The translations under genes were made by a program, and so were the position numbers. A stretch of 64,000 nt of DNA. Source: DATJIG01 sp050260515 (GTDB taxonomy: Bacteria > Pseudomonadota > Alphaproteobacteria > SMXQ01). The notes under the pieces were generated by a model. That model searched no databases, had not been told where the DNA came from, and worked only from the letters and a program-made list of their open reading frames with translations. Shown here piece after piece: positions 51,176 to 60,024 of the stretch; within the stretch, counting starts at the first letter, position 1, and every line of letters starts with the position of its first letter. The stretch is taken from assembly GCA_050260515.1 (NCBI GenBank), contig JBLNCI010000033.1:1-64000 (forward strand), given 5' to 3'.

Positions 51176-51883
51176 ATGGATCAGCGGACCTACAACCCAC
51201 GGGACTGGACCCAGCACGGGCCCTACTTCTACGAGGGCTACCGCTCGACCGCGCTGCGCTCGCCGCGCAAGCCGCTGGTGCCGTTGCCGGAGACCCTGTC
51301 GGAGACGACCGGGCCGGTGTTCGGCCACGATGCCGTGCAGGCGAACGACGCCGACCTCACCGTGAACGGGGCCAAGGACGGCGCACCGCTCGGGGAACGG
51401 ATCGTCGTCGCCGGGCGCGTCGTCGACGAGAACGGCCGTGCCGTGCCGGACACGCTGATCGAGATATGGCAGGCGAACTCCGCCGGCCGCTACATCCACC
51501 GCGCCGACCGCCACGATGCGCCGCTCGATCCCAACTTCTTCGGCGCGGGCCGCTGCGTCACCGACGCCGAGGGCCGCTACCGGTTCGTCACCATCAAGCC
51601 GGGCGCATATCCGTGGGAGAATCACACCAAGGCGTTCCGCCCGGCGCACATCCATTTCTCTCTGTTCGGCCGCTGCTTCCTCACCCGGCTGGTGACGCAG
51701 ATGTACTTTCCGGGCGATCCGCTGATCCCGCTCGATCCGATCATGAACGGCATTCCCGATCCGGCGGCGCGCCAGCGGCTGGTGTCGACGTACTCAGTCG
51801 ATCTGACCGAGCACGGCCGCGCGCTGGGGTTCGCCTGGGACATCGTGCTGCGCGGCGGCAACGCCACGCCGTTCGAGAGCTGA
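51176..51883 (+). CDS. pcaH: Protocatechuate 3,4-dioxygenase beta subunit
   Basis: 235 residues. All four iron ligands are visible: Y106 (AGRYIHRADRH), Y145 (KPGAYPWEN), H158 and H160 (RPAHIHFSLFG). Intradiol cleavage gives 3-carboxy-cis,cis-muconate. It partners with PcaG, 9 nt downstream. Confidence 0.95.
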   Translation: MDQRTYNPRDWTQHGPYFYEGYRSTALRSPRKPLVPLPETLSETTGPVFGHDAVQANDADLTVNGAKDGAPLGERIVVAGRVVDENGRAVPDTLIEIWQANSAGRYIHRADRHDAPLDPNFFGAGRCVTDAEGRYRFVTIKPGAYPWENHTKAFRPAHIHFSLFGRCFLTRLVTQMYFPGDPLIPLDPIMNGIPDPAARQRLVSTYSVDLTEHGRALGFAWDIVLRGGNATPFES

Positions 51884-51892
51884 GGGCGCACG

Positions 51893-52489
51893 ATGCCGAA
51901 GCAGACTCCGTCCCAGACCGTCGGCCCGTTCTTCGCCTACGCACTCGTGCCGGAGAGCTACGGCCGCAAGGGCATCGCCGGCAACGTGCTGGTCTCGGCG
52001 GCGACCAGGGGCGAGCGCATCCGCATCGAGGGCCGCGTGCTCGACGGCAACGGCGCGCTGGTCAATGATGCGCTGATCGAGATCTGGCAGGCCAACGCCG
52101 CCGGGCGCTACCGGCACCCCGCCGACAAACGCGACGACGTGGCCGTCGACCCGGCGTTCACCGGCTTCGGCCGCACCATGACCGACGACGCCGGCGCGTT
52201 CTTCTTCGAGACGGTGAAGCCCGGGCGCGTGCCCGGTCGCGGCAACACGCTGCAGGCGCCCCATATCGGAGTCATCGTGATGGCGCGCGGCATGCCGAAT
52301 CACGCCTATACCCGCATCTACTTCGCGGACGAAGCGCAGGCCAACGCGGAGGACGCGGTGCTGGCCTCGATCGAGGTGGCTCGGCGCAGCACGTTGATCG
52401 CGCCGCGCAGCGATGCCAACGGCATCGCCCTTTACCGCTTCGACATCCGCCTGCACGGCGACGACGAAACCGTCTTCTTCGACGCCTGA
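51893..52489 (+). CDS. pcaG: Protocatechuate 3,4-dioxygenase alpha subunit
   Basis: 198 residues with the alpha-subunit start TPSQTVGPFFAYAL and the intradiol fold (IEIWQANAAGRYRHPADKRD, FFFETVKPGRVPGRGNTLQA, HIGVIVMARGM). It lacks the iron ligands, as expected of PcaG. It forms a heterodimer with PcaH. The CoA-transferase genes follow 6 nt later. Confidence 0.95.
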   Translation: MPKQTPSQTVGPFFAYALVPESYGRKGIAGNVLVSAATRGERIRIEGRVLDGNGALVNDALIEIWQANAAGRYRHPADKRDDVAVDPAFTGFGRTMTDDAGAFFFETVKPGRVPGRGNTLQAPHIGVIVMARGMPNHAYTRIYFADEAQANAEDAVLASIEVARRSTLIAPRSDANGIALYRFDIRLHGDDETVFFDA

Positions 52490-52495
52490 GCCGCG

Positions 52496-53365
52496 ATGGC
52501 GACGATCTGCACGCTGGCCGAAGCGGTTCGCGACCATCTCCACGACGGCGACGTGGTCGCGATGGAAGGCTTCACGCACCTGATCCCGGTCGCCGCCGGG
52601 CACGAGGTGGTCCGGCAGGGTCGCCGGAATCTCACGCTCATCCGCATGACGCCCGACATCATCTACGACCAGGTGATCGGGATGGGCTGCGCGACAAAGC
52701 TCGTGTTCGGCTGGGGCGGCAATCCCGGCGTCGGCTCGCTGCACCGCTTCCGCGACGCCGTCGAGAACGGCTGGCCGCATCCGCTGGCGATCGAGGAGTA
52801 CAGCCACGCCGGGATGAGCAACGCGTACGTGGCGGGTGCCTGCAACCTGCCGTTCGCGGTGCTGCGCGGCTACATCGGCTCCGACATCCCGAAGCACAAC
52901 GACCGCATCAAGAGCGTCACCTGCCCGTACACCGGCGAGGTGCTCGCGACGGTTCCGTCGATCCGGCCCGACGTCGCCGTGATCCACGCCCAGAAGGCCG
53001 ACCGCAAGGGCAACGTGCTGATCTGGGGCATCATGGGCGTCCAGAAGGAGGCGGTGCTCGCCGCCAAGCGCGCCATCGTCACCGTCGAGGAGATCGTCGA
53101 CGAGCTGCACGCGCCGCCCAACGCCTGTGTGCTGCCGCACTGGACCGTGAGCGCGGTCTGCGCCGTTCCCGGCGGAGCGTACCCGTCCTACGCCGAGGGA
53201 TACTACGAGCGCGACAACGCGTTCTACATCGCCTGGGACGAGGTCTCGCGCGACCGTGACCGCTTCCGGGACTGGATGCGTCGCCACGTGCTCGAGACCC
53301 GCGACTGGGCCGAGTTCCGCCGGGTCCTCGGCACATCGATGGGCGCGAAGCGGGCAGGGAACTGA
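52496..53365 (+). CDS. 3-oxoadipate CoA-transferase subunit A (CatI/PcaI type)
   Basis: 289 residues, class I CoA-transferase alpha subunit: VVAMEGFTHLIPVAAGHEVV, LVFGWGGNPGVGSLHRF, RPDVAVIHAQKADRKGNVL. The length and sequence suit CatI rather than the shorter PcaI. It transfers CoA from succinyl-CoA to 3-oxoadipate. The beta subunit starts immediately after the stop. PcaF thiolase, the next enzyme, is not in the window. Confidence 0.9.
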   Translation: MATICTLAEAVRDHLHDGDVVAMEGFTHLIPVAAGHEVVRQGRRNLTLIRMTPDIIYDQVIGMGCATKLVFGWGGNPGVGSLHRFRDAVENGWPHPLAIEEYSHAGMSNAYVAGACNLPFAVLRGYIGSDIPKHNDRIKSVTCPYTGEVLATVPSIRPDVAVIHAQKADRKGNVLIWGIMGVQKEAVLAAKRAIVTVEEIVDELHAPPNACVLPHWTVSAVCAVPGGAYPSYAEGYYERDNAFYIAWDEVSRDRDRFRDWMRRHVLETRDWAEFRRVLGTSMGAKRAGN

Positions 53366-54142
53366 ATGGCCGGGTTCACGACGACCGAGATGATGACCGT
53401 CGCAGCCGCGCGCATGCTGCGCAACGGCACGGTCTGTTTCGTCGGCATCGGCCTGCCGTCAACCGCCGCCAATCTCGCGCGCCTGACCCACGCGCCCGAC
53501 GCCGTGCTGATCTACGAGTCGGGGCCGATCGGCGCCAGACCGGGCGTGCTGCCGCTCTCGATCGGCGACGGCGACCTGTCGCTCACCGCCGACACCGTCG
53601 TCTCGACGCCGGAGATCTTCCGCTACTGGCTGCAGGGCGGGCGCATCGACGTGGGCTTCCTCGGCACCGCGCAGATCGACCGCTACGCCAACCTCAACAC
53701 CACGGTCATCGGCCCCTACGACAAGCCCAGGACGCGGCTCCCGGGCGCGGGCGGCGCGCCCGAGATCGCGGGCCTCGCCCGCGAGGTCATCATCGTCATG
53801 CAGCACGACACGCGGGCATTCGTCGACAGGCTCGACTTCGTCACCACCGCCGGCTTCATGGAGGGGGGCGATTCCCGCGAGCGGGCGGGGTGGCCAGGGA
53901 AGGGACCCGTCGCGGTCATCACCAACCTCTGCGTCCTCACGCCCGATCCGGTCACCCGCGAACTCACCGTCGCGAGCCTCCATCCCGGCGTCACCCGCGA
54001 GCAGGTTCAGGCGGCGACCGGTTGGCCGATCCGCTTCGCGGGCAACGTGGTCGAGACCGAACCTCCCAAACCGGATGAGCTCGCGGCGTTGCGCGATCTG
54101 CTGGCGCGCACCAAGGCCGCCCATGAGGGGGCGCGCGGGTAA
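53366..54142 (+). CDS. 3-oxoadipate CoA-transferase subunit B (CatJ/PcaJ type)
   Basis: 258 residues. The catalytic Glu lies in IYESGPIGARPGVLPLSIGD, corresponding to the (S)ENG motif. GFLGTAQIDRYANLNTTVIG and AVITNLCVLTPDPVTREL are further family signatures. Works with subunit A. Its TAA shares its last base with the ATG of pcaD. Confidence 0.9.
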   Translation: MAGFTTTEMMTVAAARMLRNGTVCFVGIGLPSTAANLARLTHAPDAVLIYESGPIGARPGVLPLSIGDGDLSLTADTVVSTPEIFRYWLQGGRIDVGFLGTAQIDRYANLNTTVIGPYDKPRTRLPGAGGAPEIAGLAREVIIVMQHDTRAFVDRLDFVTTAGFMEGGDSRERAGWPGKGPVAVITNLCVLTPDPVTRELTVASLHPGVTREQVQAATGWPIRFAGNVVETEPPKPDELAALRDLLARTKAAHEGARG

Positions 54143-54921
54143 TGGCGTTCATCAACGTCAACCGCAACCGGATCTTCTTCCGGGTCGACGGCGACCCCGG
54201 CGCGCCGCCGCTGGTGCTCGTCCATTCGCTCGGCACCGATCACCGCATGTGGGACGCCCAGATGGAGGCGTTCACCCAGCACTTCAGGGTCATCCGCTAC
54301 GACGCGCGCGGCCATGGCCAAAGCGCGGCACCCGACGGGCCGTACACCATCGCCGATCTCGCCGAGGACGCGCTGGGGCTGATGGACGAGCTGCATGCCG
54401 GTCGCGCGCACGTCTGCGGTCTCTCGCTCGGGGGCGTCGTCGCCCAGTGGATCGCGATCAACGCCCGTCATCGCCTCGACCGTCTGATCCTGGCCAACAC
54501 CGCAGCCGTCATCGGCCCGCGAGAGGTCTGGGATCAGCGCATCGCGACCGTCGCGGAGCAGGGGATGAAGCCGGTCGCCGATGCCGTCGTGTCGCGCTGG
54601 TTCACCGACACGTTCCGCCGCCGCAACCCGCAGGCGGTCCAGGCGGTGAAGCAGCTCCTGCTCGCCTCCGATCCGGGCGGGTACGCCGCCACCTGTGCGG
54701 CGATCCGCGATGCCGACTTCCGCGACCGGGTCGCCTCCATCGAGACGCCGACGCTGGTCGTCGCCGGCCGCGACGACCCGGTGACGACGCTCGAGGACGC
54801 CAAGTTTCTCGTCGACTCGATCCAGGGGGCGTGGGGCAAGGTGCTGAACGCGTCGCACCTGTCCAACATCGAGGACGCGGCTGGTTTCAACGATGCGGTG
54901 CTGAAGTTCCTGATGGCTTAG
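54142..54921 (+). CDS. pcaD: 3-oxoadipate enol-lactonase
   Basis: 259 residues, alpha/beta hydrolase. The nucleophile elbow is CGLSLGGVVAQW, the oxyanion region LVLVHSLGTDHRMWDAQ and the C-terminal catalytic His in NASHLSNIED. It hydrolyses 3-oxoadipate enol-lactone to 3-oxoadipate. It overlaps the CoA-transferase by one base and precedes pcaC by 20 nt. Confidence 0.92.
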   Translation: MAFINVNRNRIFFRVDGDPGAPPLVLVHSLGTDHRMWDAQMEAFTQHFRVIRYDARGHGQSAAPDGPYTIADLAEDALGLMDELHAGRAHVCGLSLGGVVAQWIAINARHRLDRLILANTAAVIGPREVWDQRIATVAEQGMKPVADAVVSRWFTDTFRRRNPQAVQAVKQLLLASDPGGYAATCAAIRDADFRDRVASIETPTLVVAGRDDPVTTLEDAKFLVDSIQGAWGKVLNASHLSNIEDAAGFNDAVLKFLMA

Positions 54922-54940
54922 CCCGGCTGAGGAGGCGGAT

Positions 54941-55321
54941 ATGGACGAGCGGAAGCGGTACGAGGCGGGCATGAAGGTCCGCCGCGAGGTGCTCGGCGAC
55001 GAGTACGTCGATCAGGCGCTGAAACGGACAACCGCCTTCACCGAGGAGTTCCAGGACCTCATCACCCGTTATGCCTGGGGCGAGGTCTGGACCCGGCCCG
55101 GGCTCGACCGCATGACCCGGAGCCTCATCACCATCGCCATGATGGTGGCCTTGAACCGCGAGGCCGAGCTCCGGCTCCACATCCGGGCCGCCGCCAACAA
55201 CGGCGTGACCCGCGACGAGATCATGGAGTGCCTGCTCCAGACCGCCGTCTACTGCGGCGTGCCGGCGGCCAACGCCGCGTTTCATGTCGCCGAGGAAGTC
55301 TTCGGCGCATCAGCCACTTAG
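54941..55321 (+). CDS. pcaC: 4-carboxymuconolactone decarboxylase
   Basis: 126 residues, CMD family: RYEAGMKVRREVLGDEYVDQ, ITRYAWGEVWTRPGLDRMTR and GVTRDEIMECLLQTAVYCGV. It decarboxylates 4-carboxymuconolactone to the enol-lactone, before PcaD. It ends the pca run; the next gene is on the other strand. Confidence 0.94.
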   Translation: MDERKRYEAGMKVRREVLGDEYVDQALKRTTAFTEEFQDLITRYAWGEVWTRPGLDRMTRSLITIAMMVALNREAELRLHIRAAANNGVTRDEIMECLLQTAVYCGVPAANAAFHVAEEVFGASAT

Positions 55322-55327
55322 ACTGGC

Positions 55328-56410
55328 TTACCTAAAGTATTGCTTGAGGATTTGCGCGGACTTTCCGTGCATCTCCTCCAGCACCTCGGGGCTGACGAAC
55401 TGCTCCTTGAGGCCGTTGTAGCGGGGCACGATCGCCTTCTGGGCGTCGCTCGGCTCGACCTTGGCGTTGCCGGGCAGATAGTCCTCCTGGGCCATGACGG
55501 TCTGTCCGTCGGGCGACAGCACGAAGTCGATCAGCAGCATCGCCGCATGGGGATGGCGCGCTCCGCGCGAGAGCTGGATCGTGCCGATCGTGCTCGGCAC
55601 CGGCTCGATCGACTGCGACGCCGACGGTGCCCCCTGCAGCGCGCTGTAGATCGGGTGGTGGAGGAAGATGTTGAGCCCGATCGCGTACTCGCCGGCGATC
55701 ACCTGATTGACGAGCGACCGCGCCGAGGCGGTGTACGGGACGACGTTCTGCCCGCTGAGCCGCTTGAGATAGCTATCCGCCTTGCCCTCGCCCATGGCGA
55801 GGCGCACGGCGGTGACGAACAGCTCGGCGCCGGTGGAATCGCCGACCCGCCACGCCATGCGGCCCTTCCATTTCGGATCGAGCAGCGCGTCGTAGGTCTT
55901 CGGAACCTCGGCCGCCGAGACCTCGCGGGTGTTGTAGCCGAGGCCGTAGTAGGCGAACCGGGTCGCCGCCCACAGATGCCGAGGATCGCGGTAGATCTCC
56001 TGATAGTCGGCGATGTGAGGCGACGTGAACGGCACGACGGCGTTGGCCTTGATCAGCGGCACCGCCGTGCCGCTGCCCTCAATCACGTCGACGACCGGAT
56101 TGCGGCCCTGCAGCTCCGCCGTCACCTTCTGGATGATCGCCGAGCTGCCGCCGCGCCAGTAGTCGATCTTCACGAACGGGTACTTCTTGGCGAACGCCTG
56201 CGCGAGCGGGCGCAGCACAGTGTTCTCGGTGAGCGAGCAGTACCAGACCACGGAGCCCTCGCGCCGCGCGCCGTCTTCCAGCACGCGCTGGCGGTCGGGG
56301 CCGTCGAGCATGGCGATGCGGGCGAGGTCTTGGGCGCCGGTCTGCGCGAGCGCCGGCAGCGCCGCGAGGGCGAGGAGGAACGCGAACGCCAGGACGCGGA
56401 ATCGTTTCAT
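55328..56410 (-). CDS. ABC-type extracellular solute-binding protein (family 1, Fe/small-molecule)
   Basis: 360 residues from ATG 56410 (an ATG two codons upstream is also in frame). Signal peptide ends at LPALAQTG. The family-1 fold resembles AfuA/FbpA-like receptors: GSVVWYCSLTENTVLRPLAQ, FVKIDYWRGGSSAIIQKV, DPKWKGRMAWRVGD. Classical FbpA Tyr-Tyr iron ligands are not obvious. No permease or ATPase gene is adjacent, so the ligand is open. Convergent with pcaC. Confidence 0.8.
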   Translation of the reverse strand: MKRFRVLAFAFLLALAALPALAQTGAQDLARIAMLDGPDRQRVLEDGARREGSVVWYCSLTENTVLRPLAQAFAKKYPFVKIDYWRGGSSAIIQKVTAELQGRNPVVDVIEGSGTAVPLIKANAVVPFTSPHIADYQEIYRDPRHLWAATRFAYYGLGYNTREVSAAEVPKTYDALLDPKWKGRMAWRVGDSTGAELFVTAVRLAMGEGKADSYLKRLSGQNVVPYTASARSLVNQVIAGEYAIGLNIFLHHPIYSALQGAPSASQSIEPVPSTIGTIQLSRGARHPHAAMLLIDFVLSPDGQTVMAQEDYLPGNAKVEPSDAQKAIVPRYNGLKEQFVSPEVLEEMHGKSAQILKQYFR

Positions 56411-56881
56411 GGCCATCCCTGTTCTTTGTCTTAGGACCGGATTGTCCGGCATCGGCGGCCCGGTGACCACCATCGGGATTGGGTCCCGCCGCGGTCCGCC
56501 TGCTGTCCCGGAACGTTCTCCGGAGTGGGCCGCGTGGGACACCTGAAACGGCGAATACCGATGGAAATCCAACGACCTCAGCAAAAGTGTCCCACTGTCC
56601 CACACCGGGAATCGGGGACCGTTTGGGACAGTTGGGACAGTTTTGCACAGGGTTGTTTGGACAGGGCGGGCGCGAGGACTGGCGGCACGGTTCTCGCGTG
56701 TCGTGTTGGCGATGGGCGGCCGGATCGCCGGATCGGGACGCGCGTTCGCGCGGCGGCCGAGCGACGGACCGCGCCGTCCTCGCCGGTGTTTGCTTTGGCC
56801 TTTCGAGGGCGCGCGCGCCGCGCCTACTATTGAAGATCGAGACCAAGACACGAGCCGGCGCAAGCGCTCAGGGAGGACCTC
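56411..56881. other. 471-bp divergent intergenic region with heptamer repeats
   Basis: No gene was seen. It separates the divergent solute-binding-protein and cupin genes and holds the TGTCCCA/TGGGACA repeats at 56535-56646. The remainder (56647-56880) is GC-rich with no clear motif apart from the GGAGG ribosome-binding site of the cupin gene. Confidence 0.6.
56535..56646. repeat. TGTCCCA/TGGGACA heptamer repeats forming a long palindrome
   Basis: Five exact heptamers: TGGGACA at 56535, TGTCCCA at 56588 and 56596, TGGGACA at 56624 and 56633; a one-mismatch copy (TGTCCCG) is at 56504. The middle four lie in two arms (56581-56602 and 56623-56646) that are complementary except for one extra base and a few mismatches, with AAAA/TTTT ends. 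They may bind a dimeric regulator or form a cruciform. Confidence 0.7.
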
Positions 56882-57502
56882 ATGGCTGGAAAGAAATCGA
56901 CGATGGCCGCAAAGGGATCGACCGTGCGGCGGCGTGCGCCCACCAACGCGAGCGCCCTGCGCGCCAAGCCTGCCGCCGCACGCGCGAAGACGCTGAAGCC
57001 CTACAAGGTCCCGCCCGAATACCGCGGCAACGCCGGAGCCGAGGGCGCGATGGAGATACCGGCCGATGCGCCGAAGCCGAGCTTCTACCGGATGCGGGCG
57101 CGGCGGCTGTCGCAGGGCTCGACCGAGGAGCCGCTCGCCGTCGGCAAGCACCTCTGGCTCAAGATCAAGGTGTACGGCAAGGGCGGCGAGAACAAGCTGC
57201 ACTCCCACACCAACCAGGAGCACTCGTTCCTCGTGCTCGAAGGCAAGGCGTGCTTCCACGGCCCGCGCGGCGAGAAGCGGACGCTCGGCCGCAACGAAGG
57301 CATCATGTTGCCGGCCGGCAGCTACTACTGGTTCGAGTCGGTGGGCAAGGAGCCGCTGGTGCTGCTGCGCGCCGGCGCCTACACCGAGGCCGAGAAGCCC
57401 GACCTCCGGGTCATGCCCGACGGCAGCAAGATGGTGCGCCGCACCGCCGACACGGTCTACGTCAGCCCCGACGTCGTCTACCGGGATGACTGGTACGAGT
57501 GA
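56882..57502 (+). CDS. Single-domain cupin protein
   Basis: 206 residues. The first ~40 residues are basic and Ala-rich, then a cupin core: KLHSHTNQEHSFLVLEGKA (metal HxH...E motif), LPAGSYYWFESVG. The cupin may bind a metal and act as a small enzyme or sensor. It follows the heptamer repeats by about 235 nt. Related in theme to the bicupins but not obviously homologous. Confidence 0.72.
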   Translation: MAGKKSTMAAKGSTVRRRAPTNASALRAKPAAARAKTLKPYKVPPEYRGNAGAEGAMEIPADAPKPSFYRMRARRLSQGSTEEPLAVGKHLWLKIKVYGKGGENKLHSHTNQEHSFLVLEGKACFHGPRGEKRTLGRNEGIMLPAGSYYWFESVGKEPLVLLRAGAYTEAEKPDLRVMPDGSKMVRRTADTVYVSPDVVYRDDWYE

Positions 57503-57515
57503 GGTCGCTTCGGAA

Positions 57516-58484
57516 TCAGGAGGTTTTCCTGCGCTGAGCGCGATGACGGCTAATTAGCACGCGAGCCATGGACATGTTGAATGGCCCCGCGGAATGGCTG
57601 AAGGAGATTTTGAAAGGGAACAGATATGGATTGTCAGCGAAGCAGTCCATGATCAAATGCAGAATCTTCTCCGAGTTTACCTTCATGGATGAATCGATGG
57701 CGGCTCCCGCGCCCGCAATATAATCCGCTATACGGATGTAGGGATCGCACCATGGGTTCTCTGAGGTTTGCGAAAAAATCCCGAGCTTCGGCTCGGATAT
57801 ACCTTGGCGTTCGCATAAAGCTGAAACGTTGAGCGAGAACATGGTCACGGCAATTCCGCCGTAAGCTTCTGTGATTTTGTCGCGATCCGGGACCCAACCG
57901 ACTAACTCGACCTTTCCATGCCGGCAAAGTAGCGTCACGAGATAGGCAATCAGAGCTGCAGAAATGATTATGTCCGTGAGCAACTTTGTGCTTACGGATT
58001 TTTTTTGAGCTTCCGTGAGCATGGAGCGGAAGCGGCGTATTGTCTCCCGGTGGCCATCGGCGTTTTCCCATCGCTGCATCATCGCGATAGATTCTTCGAT
58101 GCTAGCCCTTGCCACTTTCGCGTCGAGAAACAATCGACGCTTGCGATCCGCTATGAAGCAAAAGGAGAAAACTCTTCCCTTATGCAACATCCGGCGCAGT
58201 GAACTTGGAATGCGCTTTACCGATTTGAGGTCTCGCCGCGGGCCCCGTTGGAGCAATTGCTGTGTTGCATCAAATTCATCCCCAGCCGGAAATATAACGA
58301 AGGCAAAGCTGTCATGTGGACGAGATTGGTCCGCGATACAAAAGTCCGTAGCAATAATCCACTTAGAAACGTTCCGTTGCCGGATGAAAGCGGCAAGCCG
58401 CTTTTCTGCACGAGGCGCTACTGAGCGATCGAGCAAGGTCCAGAGTTCGTCAACAAATTTGTATGGGGCAGACGTGTCGGCCAT
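57516..58484 (-). CDS. Low-GC protein of unknown function, possibly DUF3800-like
   Basis: 322 residues from ATG 58484 (alternative ATG 58514); no ribosome-binding site decides. Base composition is clearly lower in GC than the flanking genes, as is the codon choice, pointing to transfer. DFCIADQSRPHDSFAFVIFP near the N-terminus and DPYIRIADYIAGAGAAID near the C-terminus faintly resemble the RNase-H-like DUF3800 family, which occurs on mobile elements. A hydrophobic stretch is at about residues 170-190. Assignment is weak. Confidence 0.5.
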   Translation of the reverse strand: MADTSAPYKFVDELWTLLDRSVAPRAEKRLAAFIRQRNVSKWIIATDFCIADQSRPHDSFAFVIFPAGDEFDATQQLLQRGPRRDLKSVKRIPSSLRRMLHKGRVFSFCFIADRKRRLFLDAKVARASIEESIAMMQRWENADGHRETIRRFRSMLTEAQKKSVSTKLLTDIIISAALIAYLVTLLCRHGKVELVGWVPDRDKITEAYGGIAVTMFSLNVSALCERQGISEPKLGIFSQTSENPWCDPYIRIADYIAGAGAAIDSSMKVNSEKILHLIMDCFADNPYLFPFKISFSHSAGPFNMSMARVLISRHRAQRRKTS

Positions 58485-58623
58485 GTAAGTACGATAACGT
58501 CTAATTAGAGCCATGCGCTGTACTAAGGCGGATGAACTGACGTTCCCTGGAGAAGGGGAAATAAGTCGTCCCCCTTCTTTTGCGGGCACGACGAGACACC
58601 CACCGCGGAGGACAACGCGCACA

Positions 58624-58631
58624 AACAAAAA
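58624..58631. repeat. Left target-site duplication
   Basis: AACAAAAA, matching AACAGAAA at 61159-61166 in 7 of 8 bases. The length of 8 bp is what IS1595-family insertions produce. Confidence 0.65.
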
Positions 58632-58645
58632 CGGGTTTATCCCCT
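58632..58645 (+). repeat. Left terminal inverted repeat of IS element
   Basis: CGGGTTTATCCCCT, identical to the inverted copy at 61145-61158 over 14 bases. Confidence 0.85.
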
Positions 58646-58693
58646 GACGCAAGTAAGCCCACTAGGGCAGTATCGGGCCACTGGAGAACGCCA

Positions 58694-59570
58694 ATGGCCG
58701 ACAAGATCACCGTCCGCGACTTTTTCAACGATTTCCCGACCGATGACGCCTGCCTCGATCACATCATGGAGGTTCGTTACGGGATGCGGCATCCGTGCCG
58801 TAAATGCGGGCAGGAAGCGACCTTCCATCGGGTATCGGAGCGCCGCGCCTATGCCTGTTCGCGCTGCGGTGACCACGTTTATCCGTGCGCGGATACGATC
58901 TTTCAGGACAGCCGCACGTCTCTGCAGCTTTGGTTCTATGCGATCTATCTCTTTGTCACGACGCGGCATTGCGTCTCTGGGAAGGAGCTACAGCGACAGC
59001 TCGGCGTCACATACAAGTGCGCTTACCGCATGGGCCAGCAAATCCGCGACCTGGATGACCAAGGCTGACGGCTTCGCGGTCCTACAAGGTCACGTTGAGC
59101 TAGACGAGGCCTATGTCGGCGGAAGCCGCCCCGGCAAGCGCGGGCGCGGTGCCGCCGGTAAGACAATCGTTATGGGCCTAAAAGAGCGTGGCGGCCGTCT
59201 GACTACCGAGGTTATCCCGAACGTGAAGCTCGACACGCTTCGCGGCGTCGTCCTCGACAACGTTGAGCCCGGCTCAATCGTCTCAACGGATGAGCTTGTC
59301 AGCTATGGCTTACTGGAGGGAGACGGGGTCAAGCATGGCACCGTCAACCATGGCCGCAAGGAGTGGGCCTACTACGACTACCGCCACAAGGCGACGCATC
59401 AGACTAACAACGTCGAGTCGTTCTGGCGGTTGATCAAGAAGTCGATCGCTTCGACGCACATTCATGTCAGCGCCAAGCATATGCGGCGCTATCTCGGCGA
59501 GTTCACTTTCCGCGCGAACCACCGCGAGATGCAGAACGCGATGTTCGACCTTTTGCTGGCGGCGGTTTGA
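58694..59570 (+). pseudogene. IS1595-family transposase, frameshifted
   Basis: From ATG 58694 the protein shows a zinc ribbon (CRKCG...CSRCG), then a helical domain (GKELQRQLGVTYKCAYRMGQ), and runs into a stop at 59066-59068. The remaining half continues one base later in another frame from about 59055 with the DDE-like ISXO2 domain: HVELDEAYVGGSRPGKRGRG, VSTDELVSYG and NNVESFWRLIKKS. An additional G at 59053-59054 (CTGG before ATGACC) restores a full-length protein of about 291 residues when removed. The element is probably immobile unless frameshifting or a sequencing error explains it. Confidence 0.85.
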
Positions 59571-59691
59571 GAAGCTTCTTGAACGCCAGATGCAGTTCGC
59601 GCGAATCGCCGGGCCCCACTCCCCGGCGTTCTTCTTGGGCGATAAATTCCTCTAATCGCCCTTCTTTCAAAGCTCGCGCTAAGCTCAGCAA

Positions 59692-60024
59692 TTAGGTTCC
59701 TGCGGTCGTGGGCGCCGGAGACAACGGCAACTCGTAATCTCCGACTGCTGGCATCAAGTCGTTGTTCTCTTCGATTCGCAGCATGCGAATGTCGGCTACA
59801 ACGTGACGGAACCAAGGGTGCTTCTTCACCAGTTCTTGCACCGCCAAGACGCACGTAACCGGATCTACCTGTTTTGCGTCGGCGAAATAGACGCTGCCTT
59901 GCTGGCGAAAGAAGCCATAGCGCACAAAGACGCGCTCGATATCTTGGTACGCGTTGTTCGGAGTGTTGCCGGGGTAGTGCCGGTTCAACATCTCGGTATC
60001 TAGATCGAAGGCTATCGCATACAT
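59692..60024 (-). CDS. vapD: VapD-family (Cas2-like) endoribonuclease
   Basis: 110 residues, starting MYAIAFDLDTEMLNRHYPGN, with GGAG 9 nt upstream. QQGSVYFADAKQVDPVTCVL and IRMLRIEENNDLMPAV are unmistakable VapD sequence. VapD proteins have a Cas2-like ferredoxin fold and endoribonuclease activity, and some act as toxins with an adjacent antitoxin. D7 is a candidate catalytic acid. It lies inside the IS1595 element as a passenger. The C-terminal ~15 residues (GDYELPLSPAPTTAGT) extend beyond the usual VapD end. Confidence 0.93.
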   Translation of the reverse strand: MYAIAFDLDTEMLNRHYPGNTPNNAYQDIERVFVRYGFFRQQGSVYFADAKQVDPVTCVLAVQELVKKHPWFRHVVADIRMLRIEENNDLMPAVGDYELPLSPAPTTAGT

